Positions 35,376 through 43,362 of a stretch of DNA of 64,000 nt are shown here, one piece after another (the stretch's first letter is position 1; every line of letters begins with the position of its first letter). The stretch is from Hyphomicrobium sp. GTDB taxonomy: Bacteria; Pseudomonadota; Alphaproteobacteria; Rhizobiales; Hyphomicrobiaceae. The stretch lies in assembly GCF_019753045.1 (NCBI RefSeq), contig NZ_JAIELN010000014.1:124001-188000 (forward strand), read 5' to 3'. The notes beneath the pieces are model-generated. The model did not search any database. It had not been told where the DNA came from and saw nothing but the letters and a program-made list of their open reading frames with translations. Both the position numbers and the translations under genes were made by a program.

Positions 35376-35621
35376 CTAACCCCTGAGGCCATTGCCGACC
35401 TGCAGGCTAACCTCATCGTCCGTGCTCGGACCAAAACGCACCTCTTCCGTCGCGATATCGATGCTCTGGAGAAGCTCGCGCTTGATGGTGACGCGGCCGC
35501 CGACAGTCTTGAGAACGGCAATCAACAGGCGCCAAGCTTCATCGCGGGCGAGTTCGTCGCGCTTCAGCGTGTCGTCTAAATCGAAATTGGCCGTGACGGC
35601 ATCGTTGGCATCATCAGTCAT
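35376..35621 (-). CDS. Unknown phage protein
   Basis: 81 residues from the ATG at 35621, which overlaps the stop of the gene before. Acidic with a central DEAWRLLIAVLKTVGGRVT helix-strand. No family recognised. Last gene of the unit headed by operator copy 5. Confidence 0.55.
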   Translation of the reverse strand: MTDDANDAVTANFDLDDTLKRDELARDEAWRLLIAVLKTVGGRVTIKRELLQSIDIATEEVRFGPSTDDEVSLQVGNGLRG

Positions 35622-35947
35622 TGGCTGTCCCTCAAGAGCTGATGCAGGGTTTCGACGGTGAGACGCGGCTTGGTGGTGAAGCGCACCTTGCCATTCTCTT
35701 CGACAGGGATGACTTCGCCCCAGGGCAGGTACTGACCATCGACGGCGATGAAGCATCCCGTCGACCACGTCCATTGCGTGTCGACATTCATGATGCGGCC
35801 GGCTTCGCTGCAGCCTCTACCGCTGAAGAACCACTGGTAAGAGCCGACCAGGCCAACGATGAAAACGATGGCGCAGATGATCATGCCGAGAAACCACAGC
35901 AAGAAGCCGAGAAAGCTGTCGTCGACGTCGTAACGATGTGAATACAT
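35618..35947 (-). CDS. Membrane protein of unknown role
   Basis: 109 residues; the ATG at 35947 follows GGAGGCGAC. One strong membrane helix (LGMIICAIVFIVGLVGSYQWF) and a periplasmic-looking part with two Cys (GRGCSEAG, TGCFIAVDG). No family recognised. Confidence 0.6.
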   Translation of the reverse strand: MYSHRYDVDDSFLGFLLWFLGMIICAIVFIVGLVGSYQWFFSGRGCSEAGRIMNVDTQWTWSTGCFIAVDGQYLPWGEVIPVEENGKVRFTTKPRLTVETLHQLLRDSQ

Positions 35948-36065
35948 GTCGCCTCCAAAAGCGCTCGGGCTTGGTGCAGGCCTCCCGGCCGCGAAGAAGA
36001 GAGTGCGTTTTACCCCGTCGCTGCTCGCCAGGCGCAGCTCGCCTCTCTCCACCCGCACCAAGGTC

Positions 36066-36758
36066 TCAGAAATGATAATTGATACCGAATTTCACGGTGT
36101 CGACGTTGAGATCGGTCGTGTTGTGGAACTTGTAGCCGGCCGGCGTTGGATCATCGGCGACGAGCGACGTTTGATAGGCGTCCTGGTCGCCGAAATCGAA
36201 GTGTAGATATTCGGCCTTGATCGAGAGGCTCTCCGTCAGCGCATACTCGATGCCGCCGCCGGCAACCCAGCCGGTGAACGTGTCGGTGCCTGTCGGTGCG
36301 TAACCTGGGTTCGTCGTCGCCTGGCTGGCTTCGCCGCTATAAAACGCCAAGCCGCCTTTGCCGTAGACGAGGGCGCGACCAAGGGCAATGCCGGCGCGGC
36401 CGGTGATGTCACCGTAGGCGCCGCCGTCGAGTGTCAGATCCTGGTGATGGTCGGCATGCGTCGAGCCGATGATCCCCGAGCCCGCGACGTCCATGTAACC
36501 GATATCGCCTTCGATACCGAGCACAACGCGATCGAGTTGCAGATTGTAACCGAGCGTGCCGCCGGCCAGAACGCCATCGGGCGAATAGCCGAACGGTCCC
36601 GGATTGACGCCATCCTTTGCATTGTCGGTGACGGTGGCATCGCCCCAGCCATAGCCGACGCTGGCGCCCCCATAAAGTCCAGTCCAATGATACTCTTGAG
36701 ACATAGCTGTAGAGCTAGCGGCCATGACGATGGCCGCCGCGATAAGAAGTGCTCGCAT
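36066..36758 (-). CDS. Omp25-like outer-membrane barrel protein
   Basis: 230 residues; the ATG at 36758 follows GGAGGAGGAAG. Signal peptide (LLIAAAIVMAASSTAMSQ), then WTGLYGGASVGYGWG and repeats of beta-barrel strands such as GDITGRAGIALGRALVYGKG, ending with VKFGINYHF. This is the Omp25/Omp31 family of small eight-stranded porin-like proteins typical of Rhizobiales. It is embedded in the early operon that also encodes SSB, an unusual place for an outer-membrane gene. Confidence 0.85.
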   Translation of the reverse strand: MRALLIAAAIVMAASSTAMSQEYHWTGLYGGASVGYGWGDATVTDNAKDGVNPGPFGYSPDGVLAGGTLGYNLQLDRVVLGIEGDIGYMDVAGSGIIGSTHADHHQDLTLDGGAYGDITGRAGIALGRALVYGKGGLAFYSGEASQATTNPGYAPTGTDTFTGWVAGGGIEYALTESLSIKAEYLHFDFGDQDAYQTSLVADDPTPAGYKFHNTTDLNVDTVKFGINYHF

Positions 36759-36783
36759 AACTTTCTTCCTCCTCCGTTAAACG

Positions 36784-37101
36784 CTAGTGCAGGCGCTCCC
36801 CCGATGCGGGCTGATTGAGAGCCTGCACCTCCTGCACGCCGAGCGCGGCCGCATGCAGAAATTCCTGTGCCAAGGCGACGTCCTGCGTTGCCAGAAAATC
36901 GACGACGATCGGCAGCAGGGCGTTCGCCATGTAGTCGGCATCGTCGATACGCAAGATGGTGTCGCCGTATTCGTCCTCGCCGAGCGATTGCCCAAGCCCG
37001 TTGTCGATCATGTGCCGAGCGATCAGCTTGCACATTTCGCACTTCAGACAATCGCAACGCGACTTCTCGATCTTTGCGGGCTCGGATTGGGTGGTTGGCA
37101 T
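36784..37101 (-). CDS. Unknown phage protein with a Cys cluster
   Basis: 105 residues. Near the N-terminus SRCDCLKCEMCKLIA offers four Cys in a row of the type that binds zinc or iron-sulfur. No family recognised. Confidence 0.55.
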   Translation of the reverse strand: MPTTQSEPAKIEKSRCDCLKCEMCKLIARHMIDNGLGQSLGEDEYGDTILRIDDADYMANALLPIVVDFLATQDVALAQEFLHAAALGVQEVQALNQPASGERLH

Positions 37102-37109
37102 GCTCGTCC

Positions 37110-37604
37110 CTAGAATGGAATTTCGGTATCGGCGTAATTGGTCGGCGGCGGCTCGGATGAAGGAAATGATTCCGATCCCGATCCCGATGGCGAAGACGTG
37201 CCGAAACGATTGGCGGTTTCTTCATCATACCCGCCCGCGTCGCGGTCATCACGACGGCCGTCGAGCAAAGTCAGTGTGCCATTAAAGCCCTGCAGAACGA
37301 TCTCGGTGGTGAACCTTTCGACATTGTTCTTGTCGCTGTATTTGCGCGTCGCGAGCTGGCCCTCGACGTAGAGCTTTGAGCCCTTCTTGACGTACTGGTC
37401 GACGATCTTGGCGATGTTCTCATTATAAACGACGACGCGATGCCACTCGGTTTTTTCCTTCTTCTCGCCCGTCGCCTTGTCGCGCCAGGACTCGCTCGTC
37501 GCCAGCGAAAACATGGCAATTTGCTTGCCCGATTGCGTCGTCTTGATATCGGGGTCCTTGCCGACGTTGCCGACGACGATCGCCTTGTTGACACTTCCCG
37601 CCAT
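37110..37604 (-). CDS. ssb: Single-stranded DNA-binding protein
   Basis: 164 residues from the ATG at 37604. The OB fold begins NKAIVVGNVGKDPDIKTTQS and contains WHRVVVYNENIAKIVDQYVK and GSKLYVEGQLATRKY. A disordered Gly/Ser-rich linker leads to the acidic tip DTEIPF used to recruit replication and repair partners. It coats single-stranded phage DNA, and works with RecT and the exonuclease encoded further upstream in the block. Confidence 0.93.
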   Translation of the reverse strand: MAGSVNKAIVVGNVGKDPDIKTTQSGKQIAMFSLATSESWRDKATGEKKEKTEWHRVVVYNENIAKIVDQYVKKGSKLYVEGQLATRKYSDKNNVERFTTEIVLQGFNGTLTLLDGRRDDRDAGGYDEETANRFGTSSPSGSGSESFPSSEPPPTNYADTEIPF

Positions 37605-37617
37605 GTCTCTTCCTCTC

Positions 37618-37806
37618 TTAAGACGCGACGCCGGGCGCAAGAGCGGTCGTGTGCTCCTGCGCGCGCCGTGCGGCTGCGTTGATCTTGCCTGCCAGCTGCA
37701 GGCCGATGTTCATTTTCGAGCCATCCGTCAGCACGACCTCCAGCCATTGGAAGCCTTTGCCGTCGCCGCAGATGTTGACGTCGCCATCAATGTAAAGCTT
37801 GCTCAT
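37618..37806 (-). CDS. Small unknown phage protein
   Basis: 62 residues (MSKLYIDGDVNICGDGKG start). A small beta-rich protein, coupled by ATGA overlap to the gene before it, immediately before ssb. No family recognised. Confidence 0.5.
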   Translation of the reverse strand: MSKLYIDGDVNICGDGKGFQWLEVVLTDGSKMNIGLQLAGKINAAARRAQEHTTALAPGVAS

Positions 37807-38084
37807 GCCGCCTCCTGCTTCGCGGCCTCGATCGCAGCGTCGCCGAGTTCCTTTCGCTTGCTGGCCATCGCCAGGCCGATCTCGTAAGCGCGCTCTGCGA
37901 TCGCCGCAGCGCTCCAGTGGGCAGGCACCATCGCGATGATTGGCGCGAGAGCATGGGCCGCGAAGAAGTCGGCTACCGACACGCCGGCGTAGATGATCTC
38001 CGAGTCCTCATCCCGGAACTGGCTCGGGAAGGCCGCATCAAATGTCTTGAACATCATGTCGGCCAAGTTTTCGCCCTTGCTCAT
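37803..38084 (-). CDS. Unknown phage protein
   Basis: 93 residues from the ATG at 38084, which overlaps the upstream stop. Helical; contains DFFAAHALAPIIAMVPAHW. No family recognised. Confidence 0.5.
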   Translation of the reverse strand: MSKGENLADMMFKTFDAAFPSQFRDEDSEIIYAGVSVADFFAAHALAPIIAMVPAHWSAAAIAERAYEIGLAMASKRKELGDAAIEAAKQEAA

Positions 38085-38593
38085 AGGCCGATATCTCCCA
38101 TGCCGCCGACGCGGCGCTCGAACTTCGGCGCCATCTCCGCGCCTTCCGATTTGCCGGTGCATTCGTGTACCGAGACCAGATCCGTCTCGGTACGCTGAAG
38201 CACTTCGTCGGCGAAGACCCAGATTTTGCGCGGCACCTTGAGGTCGCCGGTCAAGAACATTTTCCCCGCCTGCGTGATCTTCCAGGCCTGCTTCGTGCGG
38301 CCCTTGCCGACACTGACCTCCACTTTTTCAGCAAGGCTCCAGTGAGCGAGTCGCGGGTAATCACGCTGCTTGGCGACGCGATCGGGAAAATCCTTCGGGA
38401 AAACCGGCCCATGATCGCGCATGTAGCGGAGAGCATCGACCATAATGGCATTGATCGAACGCTCCGTACGCTGAACGACACGGTCGCAGCACGGACACAT
38501 GATCGGCTGATCGGTAGCGAGCGCCAGCTGGATCTCGCGGCGGGCGAGGCCGACGCCGCGCCTGGCTTCTTCTGAGGTCTCAGGCGCTTCCAT
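38081..38593 (-). CDS. Phage protein with CPCC site and winged-helix-like part
   Basis: 170 residues from the ATG at 38593. Has IMCPCCDRVVQRTERS, then a helical-and-wing part (INAIMVDALRYMRDHGPVF with KITQAGKMFL) that resembles a small winged helix. No family recognised. Overlaps the upstream gene by 14 bases. Confidence 0.55.
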   Translation of the reverse strand: MEAPETSEEARRGVGLARREIQLALATDQPIMCPCCDRVVQRTERSINAIMVDALRYMRDHGPVFPKDFPDRVAKQRDYPRLAHWSLAEKVEVSVGKGRTKQAWKITQAGKMFLTGDLKVPRKIWVFADEVLQRTETDLVSVHECTGKSEGAEMAPKFERRVGGMGDIGL

Positions 38594-39014
38594 CGGCGGC
38601 TCCATTGAGGGTCGCCGCATTGGCATCCGTCGTCGTCGTGAAGTTAACGGACATGGCGACTTCGGAGAGTGTGATTGTATTGTTCGGCGGCAGGTTGCTC
38701 GCACCGCTGATGTCGTCCACGACAATCGGCGGTGCCACGTCCCCGGCCTTGTCGCCGTTTTTCAGAAACTCATAGAAGGCACGCGCCGCCTCGAGGACCT
38801 TTTCGTAGCCGAAGTGACCGCCGCAGGTTCGAACGGCATCGCCCAAGGCGATCTTGCGCAGCTCGCGCAATTCCATGACGTCATCCTCGATCCCGAGGGG
38901 ATCGAGCTCCGCCTCGAGCTTCAGGCGAGCCGCCCAAGTGGGGTCCTGCTTCTCGATCGCCCACTGCTGCGTGAGGTTGCGCGTCGAGGTCCGGTACGGG
39001 TTCTTGAAGGCCAT
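38580..39014 (-). CDS. Unknown phage protein, head of an early operon
   Basis: 144 residues. An N-terminal basic helix region (RTSTRNLTQQWAIEKQD) and a Thr/Asn-rich C-terminal part. No family recognised. It is the first gene behind operator copy 5. Confidence 0.5.
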   Translation of the reverse strand: MAFKNPYRTSTRNLTQQWAIEKQDPTWAARLKLEAELDPLGIEDDVMELRELRKIALGDAVRTCGGHFGYEKVLEAARAFYEFLKNGDKAGDVAPPIVVDDISGASNLPPNNTITLSEVAMSVNFTTTTDANAATLNGAADGSA

Positions 39015-39052
39015 GGTCGTGTTCCTTTGTGCGAGTGTCGCCCAACCCAGAA

Positions 39053-39069
39053 GTCAAGGCAGGCTAGAC
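39053..39069. promoter_or_regulatory. Dispersed phage operator, copy 5
   Basis: GTCAAG-GCAGG-CTAGAC. The TAG stop of the macrodomain gene is inside it, and the gene block leading to ssb and the Omp25-like gene follows. Confidence 0.75.
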
Positions 39070-39585
39070 TACTTTGGCGTCCTTGTTCCGCGAAGCCGGT
39101 TTCGGCAGCGGTTTCTTCACTTTTTCGTCCGTGTGCGGCGGATAAAGCTCAACTTCAACCTCGGGCGCGATCGTGCCGAAGGCTTTTTCGATCACCTTTT
39201 TGACGACCGGCCAAGCCAGCCCACCCTTGCCGCAACCAAGAGCTGGAATGGCGATCGACTTGATTTTCAGTTGCTTGCAGCGCTCAGCCAGGATCTCTGC
39301 GGCGGCAACGATCCACTCTATCTTCGACGGCCGCGACCAGTGATCCTTGGTGGCGACATGAAAGATGGTGCGCGGGGTGCGCCGGCCGTCGGCATGCGAC
39401 AGCACGCGGCCGGGCTCCAGCGTGTGTTCCTGGCAGGCGTTCTTGTAGCCGATGCAGCGGTCGGGATAGCGCAACCAGAATTCCTTGGCGAGGCCCGCGC
39501 CCATCACGCCGAAACAGTTGACGGGATTGCAGTAGGCCTCCGCCTTGGACTCGAACATGTCGTCTTTGACGATCGTAACCGGCAT
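39064..39585 (-). CDS. DarG/Poa1-type macrodomain protein
   Basis: 173 residues. A macrodomain covering about 1-150: YCNPVNCFGVMGAGLAKEF, later IFHVATKDHWSRPSKIEW, and the ADP-ribose loop IPALGCGKGGLAW. This subclass (DarG, TARG1-like) removes ADP-ribose from DNA or glutamates. No DarT toxin gene is seen beside it. In a phage it could undo host ADP-ribosylation defence. A basic C-terminal tail (KKPLPKPASRNKD) is extra. Its stop is part of operator copy 5. Confidence 0.82.
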   Translation of the reverse strand: MPVTIVKDDMFESKAEAYCNPVNCFGVMGAGLAKEFWLRYPDRCIGYKNACQEHTLEPGRVLSHADGRRTPRTIFHVATKDHWSRPSKIEWIVAAAEILAERCKQLKIKSIAIPALGCGKGGLAWPVVKKVIEKAFGTIAPEVEVELYPPHTDEKVKKPLPKPASRNKDAKVV

Positions 39586-39590
39586 TCCAC

Positions 39591-39887
39591 CTACTCCACT
39601 TTCCGTCGCGACTTGGCATTGCCGCGCACGGTCGTTGCTTGTTTCCGGATGCGATCGAACTCCATCGGCCGAGATGGCTCCGGCACTTCCTGCGCCGCGT
39701 TACGATCGCGCACGAACGCCATGATTTCTTTCATGGCGTTCGAGGAATACGCGATCAGGAAACCGCCGACGAGGACCATACCAATGGCGCCGATCGCCGT
39801 GCCGACCAGCTGAAGGAAGGCTCCGATCAAGCCGAAGGAACCGATCACCCAGCCGACAAACAGGCAAAACCATTCGCGTTCAGTCAT
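39591..39887 (-). CDS. Membrane protein of unknown role
   Basis: 98 residues from the ATG at 39887 after GAGGACG. Two membrane helices (FCLFVGWVIGSFGLIGAFL and AIGMVLVGGFLIAYSS) and a basic C-terminal tail. No family recognised. Confidence 0.6.
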   Translation of the reverse strand: MTEREWFCLFVGWVIGSFGLIGAFLQLVGTAIGAIGMVLVGGFLIAYSSNAMKEIMAFVRDRNAAQEVPEPSRPMEFDRIRKQATTVRGNAKSRRKVE

Positions 39888-39894
39888 GTCGTCC

Positions 39895-40311
39895 TCAGGC
39901 GGGGACGGGCTCCCCGGGTTCCTCGATCTCATCGTCTTCCGTCAGATAAACGGCAAAAGGTCCGTCCTCGGAGTTGTTGCGCGCGACCAACTCCCAGCCA
40001 GGCATGGCCGGCGGTATCCACTCCGCCAACACCAGCTCGCCGCGCGCCCATGCCTCGTTCAAGGCTCCGGCTTCGATGTCGTCTTTCATCGAAACCACCA
40101 GCATTTTAAAGCCGTAAGCCTTGACGATGTTGGCCGCCGTCTCGTTGCCGACGGCATAATGAAACATCACCGGGCCGAACGAGCCGTCCTTGTAGTAAAC
40201 GAGCATGGTGGGCGGCGGCATCTCATCGTCGAAGAAAAAATTGCGCTCAAGGTTACGCGCCTCTTCGTCGACCGCTTCGGCTGGTCTCTCTTCGGTTTGC
40301 GCTTCGCTCAT
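39895..40311 (-). CDS. Paralogous phage protein, copy A (family of unknown function)
   Basis: 138 residues; the ATG at 40311 follows AGAGAGGAC. The core reads YYKDGSFGPVMFHYAVG, then MLVVSMKDDIEAG, LAEWIPPAMPGWELVA and EDGPFAVYL. The same sequence of motifs, in a protein of the same length, occurs in the gene at 42,946-43,362. No known family is recognised. Confidence 0.6.
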   Translation of the reverse strand: MSEAQTEERPAEAVDEEARNLERNFFFDDEMPPPTMLVYYKDGSFGPVMFHYAVGNETAANIVKAYGFKMLVVSMKDDIEAGALNEAWARGELVLAEWIPPAMPGWELVARNNSEDGPFAVYLTEDDEIEEPGEPVPA

Positions 40312-40336
40312 CGTCCTCTCTTTTGGGTGGGTACGC

Positions 40337-41029
40337 TCACGCAGCTTTCGTACGCCGCCGCTCCAATTCGAAGCGGGCGGTGTAGAGGGCATCGGGGTCC
40401 ATGTTCTTCTGCTTCAGGACCCACTGCAGGTAGTCGGCGGGCACCTGCTCGATTGGGGTGCCCTGGTGCATGCCGAAGAAAAAGCGCGGCAGATAAAGTG
40501 GTGCGTTCGTCCACTCGACGAGCGTCGCAAAGTTCGCGACCTTGAGGAGCTCGGTCATGATGGCGCCGGTGACGAGAATGTCGGAATGAGCGCGGTGCGG
40601 CACGATCTTGGCGCGGTCGACGCCGAGCGGATTGATGAGGCCCTTGGCGTAGCGAATGACTTCGTTCTTATAGGACGGCAGATCGCGCCAGGCGCGGACG
40701 GCGCAGCGGTAGGTGCAGACCCAGACCTTCTTGCCGATCAGCGGCTCGAGGAAGTCGCGCTCCATTTCGAAATTGTGGGCGACGTAGGCGTCGGCGCCGT
40801 CATAATCGCCGATGACCTCGCGCATCTTGGGCGATTGCACCACGTCGGCATCAATGATGCCATGCACGGCCGAGCTCTCTGGCGGAATGGGCCGGCCCGG
40901 ATTGACCAGCGTCGACTGGGCGTTGACGAAGGTGCCGCCGGCCTTCAGATCGATACTGGCGATCTCGATAATGGCGTCGTTGACGGGGTCGAGGCCGGTG
41001 GTTTCGAGATCAATGACTTTGAGGACCAT
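40337..41029 (-). CDS. ExoX-like DEDD exonuclease
   Basis: 230 residues. DnaQ-like 3'-5' exonuclease core: Exo I VIDLETTGLDP, Exo II AYVAHNFEMERDF, Exo III with RAHSDILVTG, giving the DEDDh metal site. The C-terminus (PRFFFGMHQGTPIEQVPADYLQW split as FFFGMHQG and VPADYLQWVL) matches the small tail domain of exodeoxyribonuclease X. It trims single-stranded DNA ends in replication or recombination. First gene behind operator copy 6. Confidence 0.85.
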   Translation of the reverse strand: MVLKVIDLETTGLDPVNDAIIEIASIDLKAGGTFVNAQSTLVNPGRPIPPESSAVHGIIDADVVQSPKMREVIGDYDGADAYVAHNFEMERDFLEPLIGKKVWVCTYRCAVRAWRDLPSYKNEVIRYAKGLINPLGVDRAKIVPHRAHSDILVTGAIMTELLKVANFATLVEWTNAPLYLPRFFFGMHQGTPIEQVPADYLQWVLKQKNMDPDALYTARFELERRRTKAA

Positions 41030-41111
41030 GCAGGCTCGCAGCTCGTTTTCGATTTTCCACTCAGACCAGCACGCTACGAGAGGTCTGGTCGTATCGGTTT
41101 CGCACTCAAAA

Positions 41112-41128
41112 GTCTAGCGCTGCTTGAC
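41112..41128. promoter_or_regulatory. Dispersed phage operator, copy 6
   Basis: GTCTAG-CGCTG-CTTGAC, flanked by AAAA and TTTTT. It fills the gap between the HNH gene stop and the ExoX-like gene. Confidence 0.75.
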
Positions 41129-41131
41129 TTT

Positions 41132-41791
41132 TTACGCATCGTTCTTACGCGGCAGGGGACGGACGCGCGACACCCGGGGTTTGAGCTTGCCGTCAACCCC
41201 CTTGACGATGGGGTTGTCTTTGTTTGTCGCCATCTTGCGGCCCTTGGCGAAGCCCGAGCGGGTGAAGGCGCCGCCCTTACCGAAACTGGGGCGCGGTGTT
41301 TCGGCCCTCCCAAGCCCCGGCTTTTCGTCGAGCTCGTCGATGACATCCGGCGCAAAGTGGCCGCGCGCACCAGAGCCTGTGGCACGGCTCACCGGCTCCG
41401 GCTCGGCGCGGCCGGCTTTCACCTCCATGCGCGCCTTGTGCTCGGCAGTGGCGGCGATGACGCGGCGATCCTTGTCGCGGGTCTTGATGTCCTTTTTCGT
41501 CTTCGTCTGATGGTGGACGATCGTCTTGGCGAAGATGTAGGCCGGATCGTTCGCCTCCGGAATCGTATCGCCGTTCCATTCGTCCCAGTCGCGATTGACA
41601 AGCGCCGGGTCGTGATCGAACTGGACGTTGTCCATGCTGCCGAGTTTTTCATTGCAGCCGCAGCCGCAGCGGCCCTCCTGACGGACGAGAACCTCCATCT
41701 TGATCTTCGGCGGCATCGGCGGCCGGTAATCCTTCGGCCGGGGGATCTTCTGCATGCCAGGGTCGGTTGTCGGTTTTTTCATCTTCTCCAT
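41132..41791 (-). CDS. HNH-type nuclease-like protein
   Basis: 219 residues. An HNH-like core spans about 30-95: CGCGCNEKLG for zinc, QFDHDPALVNRDWDEWNG with the Asp-His pair, and IVHHQTKTKKDIKTRDKDRR at the end. The rest is basic and disordered (RPSFGKGGAFTRSGFAKG). Possible roles are nicking or packaging support; the catalytic state is not certain. Confidence 0.72.
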   Translation of the reverse strand: MEKMKKPTTDPGMQKIPRPKDYRPPMPPKIKMEVLVRQEGRCGCGCNEKLGSMDNVQFDHDPALVNRDWDEWNGDTIPEANDPAYIFAKTIVHHQTKTKKDIKTRDKDRRVIAATAEHKARMEVKAGRAEPEPVSRATGSGARGHFAPDVIDELDEKPGLGRAETPRPSFGKGGAFTRSGFAKGRKMATNKDNPIVKGVDGKLKPRVSRVRPLPRKNDA

Positions 41792-41973
41792 CCTCCCTTG
41801 GCCGAGGCGTGACCATCTTCGAAGGCGCGCTTGAGGATCCTCATGGCGTGGTCGAACTTGCCGTGATCACCGTCGCAGACGCGATAGAGCAGCGTCGTCA
41901 CGAGTGGCACGGGCTTACCATTGATCAGGAAATTCCCATCGCGAGCGTGAATGCACCATTCGTCAAAGGTCAT
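41779..41973 (-). CDS. Small unknown phage protein
   Basis: 64 residues (MTFDEWCIHARDGNFLING start). Overlaps both neighbours. No family recognised. Confidence 0.5.
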   Translation of the reverse strand: MTFDEWCIHARDGNFLINGKPVPLVTTLLYRVCDGDHGKFDHAMRILKRAFEDGHASAKGGWRR

Positions 41974-42365
41974 CCGTCGCTACCCACGATTTTGCGCACC
42001 TCGAGGCTCGCTTTGGATGCCGCATCGAACAGCACCGCAAATTCGTTCCAGTCCTCAATTTCCGTCACCAACGCGCCGTCGCCGATAAATTGCGCGCGGA
42101 AATTATCCGCTGCTTTCAGGGCTTTTCGAAGCGTGTCGACCTGGGCTCTGAGTTTTCCGATCTCGGAAAGCTCATCCCGCCAGCCGGGGATGAGCTCATC
42201 CAACTCGCGGGTGCCAAAGCCGCCTCGGCAATTCTTGCCCTCGAGGTCGATCAACGCCTCTTGCTTGCCGTACTTCTTGCAGTAGGCATCGTAAGCGCGC
42301 AGATGCATTGACCACGGGATACCCGCACTGAAGCCCTGCACTGGGGCCCGCTTCTCACTAGCCAT
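41970..42365 (-). CDS. Unknown phage protein with coiled coil
   Basis: 131 residues from the ATG at 42365. A central coiled coil (SEIGKLRAQVDTLRKALKAA). Ends with VRKIVGSDG, very similar to the end of the next gene upstream (MRKIVGSDHG), suggesting a small shared tail. No family recognised. Confidence 0.5.
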   Translation of the reverse strand: MASEKRAPVQGFSAGIPWSMHLRAYDAYCKKYGKQEALIDLEGKNCRGGFGTRELDELIPGWRDELSEIGKLRAQVDTLRKALKAADNFRAQFIGDGALVTEIEDWNEFAVLFDAASKASLEVRKIVGSDG

Positions 42366-42594
42366 GATCGCTTCCGACGATTTTGCGCATCTGGATCGGA
42401 TCGAGCGCCAGAACGCGGCAGAACGCCTTGAAGGCTTCGTCAGCTCGATAGCCGCCCATGACGAAATCTCTGTCATGCCAGCCGATGAACTTGATGACGG
42501 CCAAAATATCGCCGCTGAGTTGGTCCTTGCGCTCGCCGGCTTTGTAACCGCCGCGCTCGATGTATTTGTCAGCTATGTGCTTTGGATCAGTCAT
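42358..42594 (-). CDS. Unknown phage protein, DUF3310-like in size
   Basis: 78 residues from the ATG at 42594, overlapping the upstream stop. Contains GGYKAGERKDQLSGDIL and FCRVLALDPIQM. No family recognised. Shares a short C-terminal motif with its downstream neighbour. Confidence 0.5.
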   Translation of the reverse strand: MTDPKHIADKYIERGGYKAGERKDQLSGDILAVIKFIGWHDRDFVMGGYRADEAFKAFCRVLALDPIQMRKIVGSDHG

Positions 42595-42757
42595 CGTTCC
42601 TCGCAAGAAGATCTGTGAGCGCGTCATCCGTTAGGAACTTTTGCAGCCGCGTGATTGTTGCCTCGGCATAGGGGTAGAGATCGCCTTCATCGACGCGCTT
42701 GTCGGTCGGCGTGATCGCCCACAGCCGCAACAGATCCATGATCAGTTCGTCGTGCAT
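42587..42757 (-). CDS. Small unknown phage gene
   Basis: 56 residues from the ATG at 42757 (MHDELIMDLLRLWAITPTDK). It fills an otherwise empty 160-bp gap and overlaps its downstream neighbour by eight bases; its ATG directly follows the TAA of the gene upstream. Helical, no family recognised. Confidence 0.5.
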   Translation of the reverse strand: MHDELIMDLLRLWAITPTDKRVDEGDLYPYAEATITRLQKFLTDDALTDLLARNDD

Positions 42758-42949
42758 TTACTGCGGCACCCCCGGCGCAACAGAGGCGAGCAGACAGACA
42801 TTCGTCAGCACGTAATGCTGGGACTCGAGCGCTTTCGACGCCGCGAGACATTCGGCAAGATCATCAAAACGCATGATTGCTGGACCACCCCAGGCAAAAT
42901 TACCGACGCCACCGCCCACCAGAAGATAGAGAACATAGAAGGTCTTCAT
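42758..42949 (-). CDS. Small membrane or secreted phage protein
   Basis: 63 residues with one hydrophobic N-terminal segment (FYVLYLLVGGGVGNFAW). Could be a lipoprotein-free signal peptide or anchor. No family recognised. Confidence 0.5.
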   Translation of the reverse strand: MKTFYVLYLLVGGGVGNFAWGGPAIMRFDDLAECLAASKALESQHYVLTNVCLLASVAPGVPQ

Positions 42950-43362
42950 CGCGGAACCTCCTTGCAGCGACGCAAGTAGAGCGCCATCGGCCCATCTTCG
43001 GCGTCAAATTTCCCGACAAGATCCCAGCCGGCAACTTGGGGCGGCTGCCATCGCAGCAGGACGTCTGAGCAGCCCTTCTCGAAATAGTCGATGAAGATAG
43101 GGTCATCGTCCTCAACCACGTTTTCCATCGAGACGCCCTTGAGATCGAAGCCTTGCTCAAGAGCGATGGCGCGGAGATCAATGCCTTCGCCAGCAAAGTG
43201 AAACATCATCGGCAAGAACGATCCGTCAGCGTAGTGCACGATGTCGTCGGGCTTCGGCAACTCGTGGCCGTTCATGCCGAACTCGGCGCGGTAATCGGTC
43301 TGGCGCGTATGGTTCGACCAGCTGCGCTTGGAGAGGAGAGGGCCGGGGCCGTAGGCGCTCAC
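42946..43362 (-). CDS. Paralogous phage protein, copy B (family of unknown function)
   Basis: 138 residues from a GTG at 43362 that overlaps the upstream stop (GTGA). The core HYADGSFLPMMFHFAGEG, LKGVSMENVVED, LLRWQPPQVAGWDLVG and EDGPMALYLRR matches the gene at 39,895-40,311 along its length. The pair is the result of an old duplication in this block. No known family is recognised. Confidence 0.6.
   Translation of the reverse strand: MSAYGPGPLLSKRSWSNHTRQTDYRAEFGMNGHELPKPDDIVHYADGSFLPMMFHFAGEGIDLRAIALEQGFDLKGVSMENVVEDDDPIFIDYFEKGCSDVLLRWQPPQVAGWDLVGKFDAEDGPMALYLRRCKEVPR

Noticed and set aside
40205-41812. A 535-codon plus-strand frame across the ExoX-like and HNH genes
   Set aside because: Both minus-strand genes have clear motifs and coupled starts; the plus frame has none.
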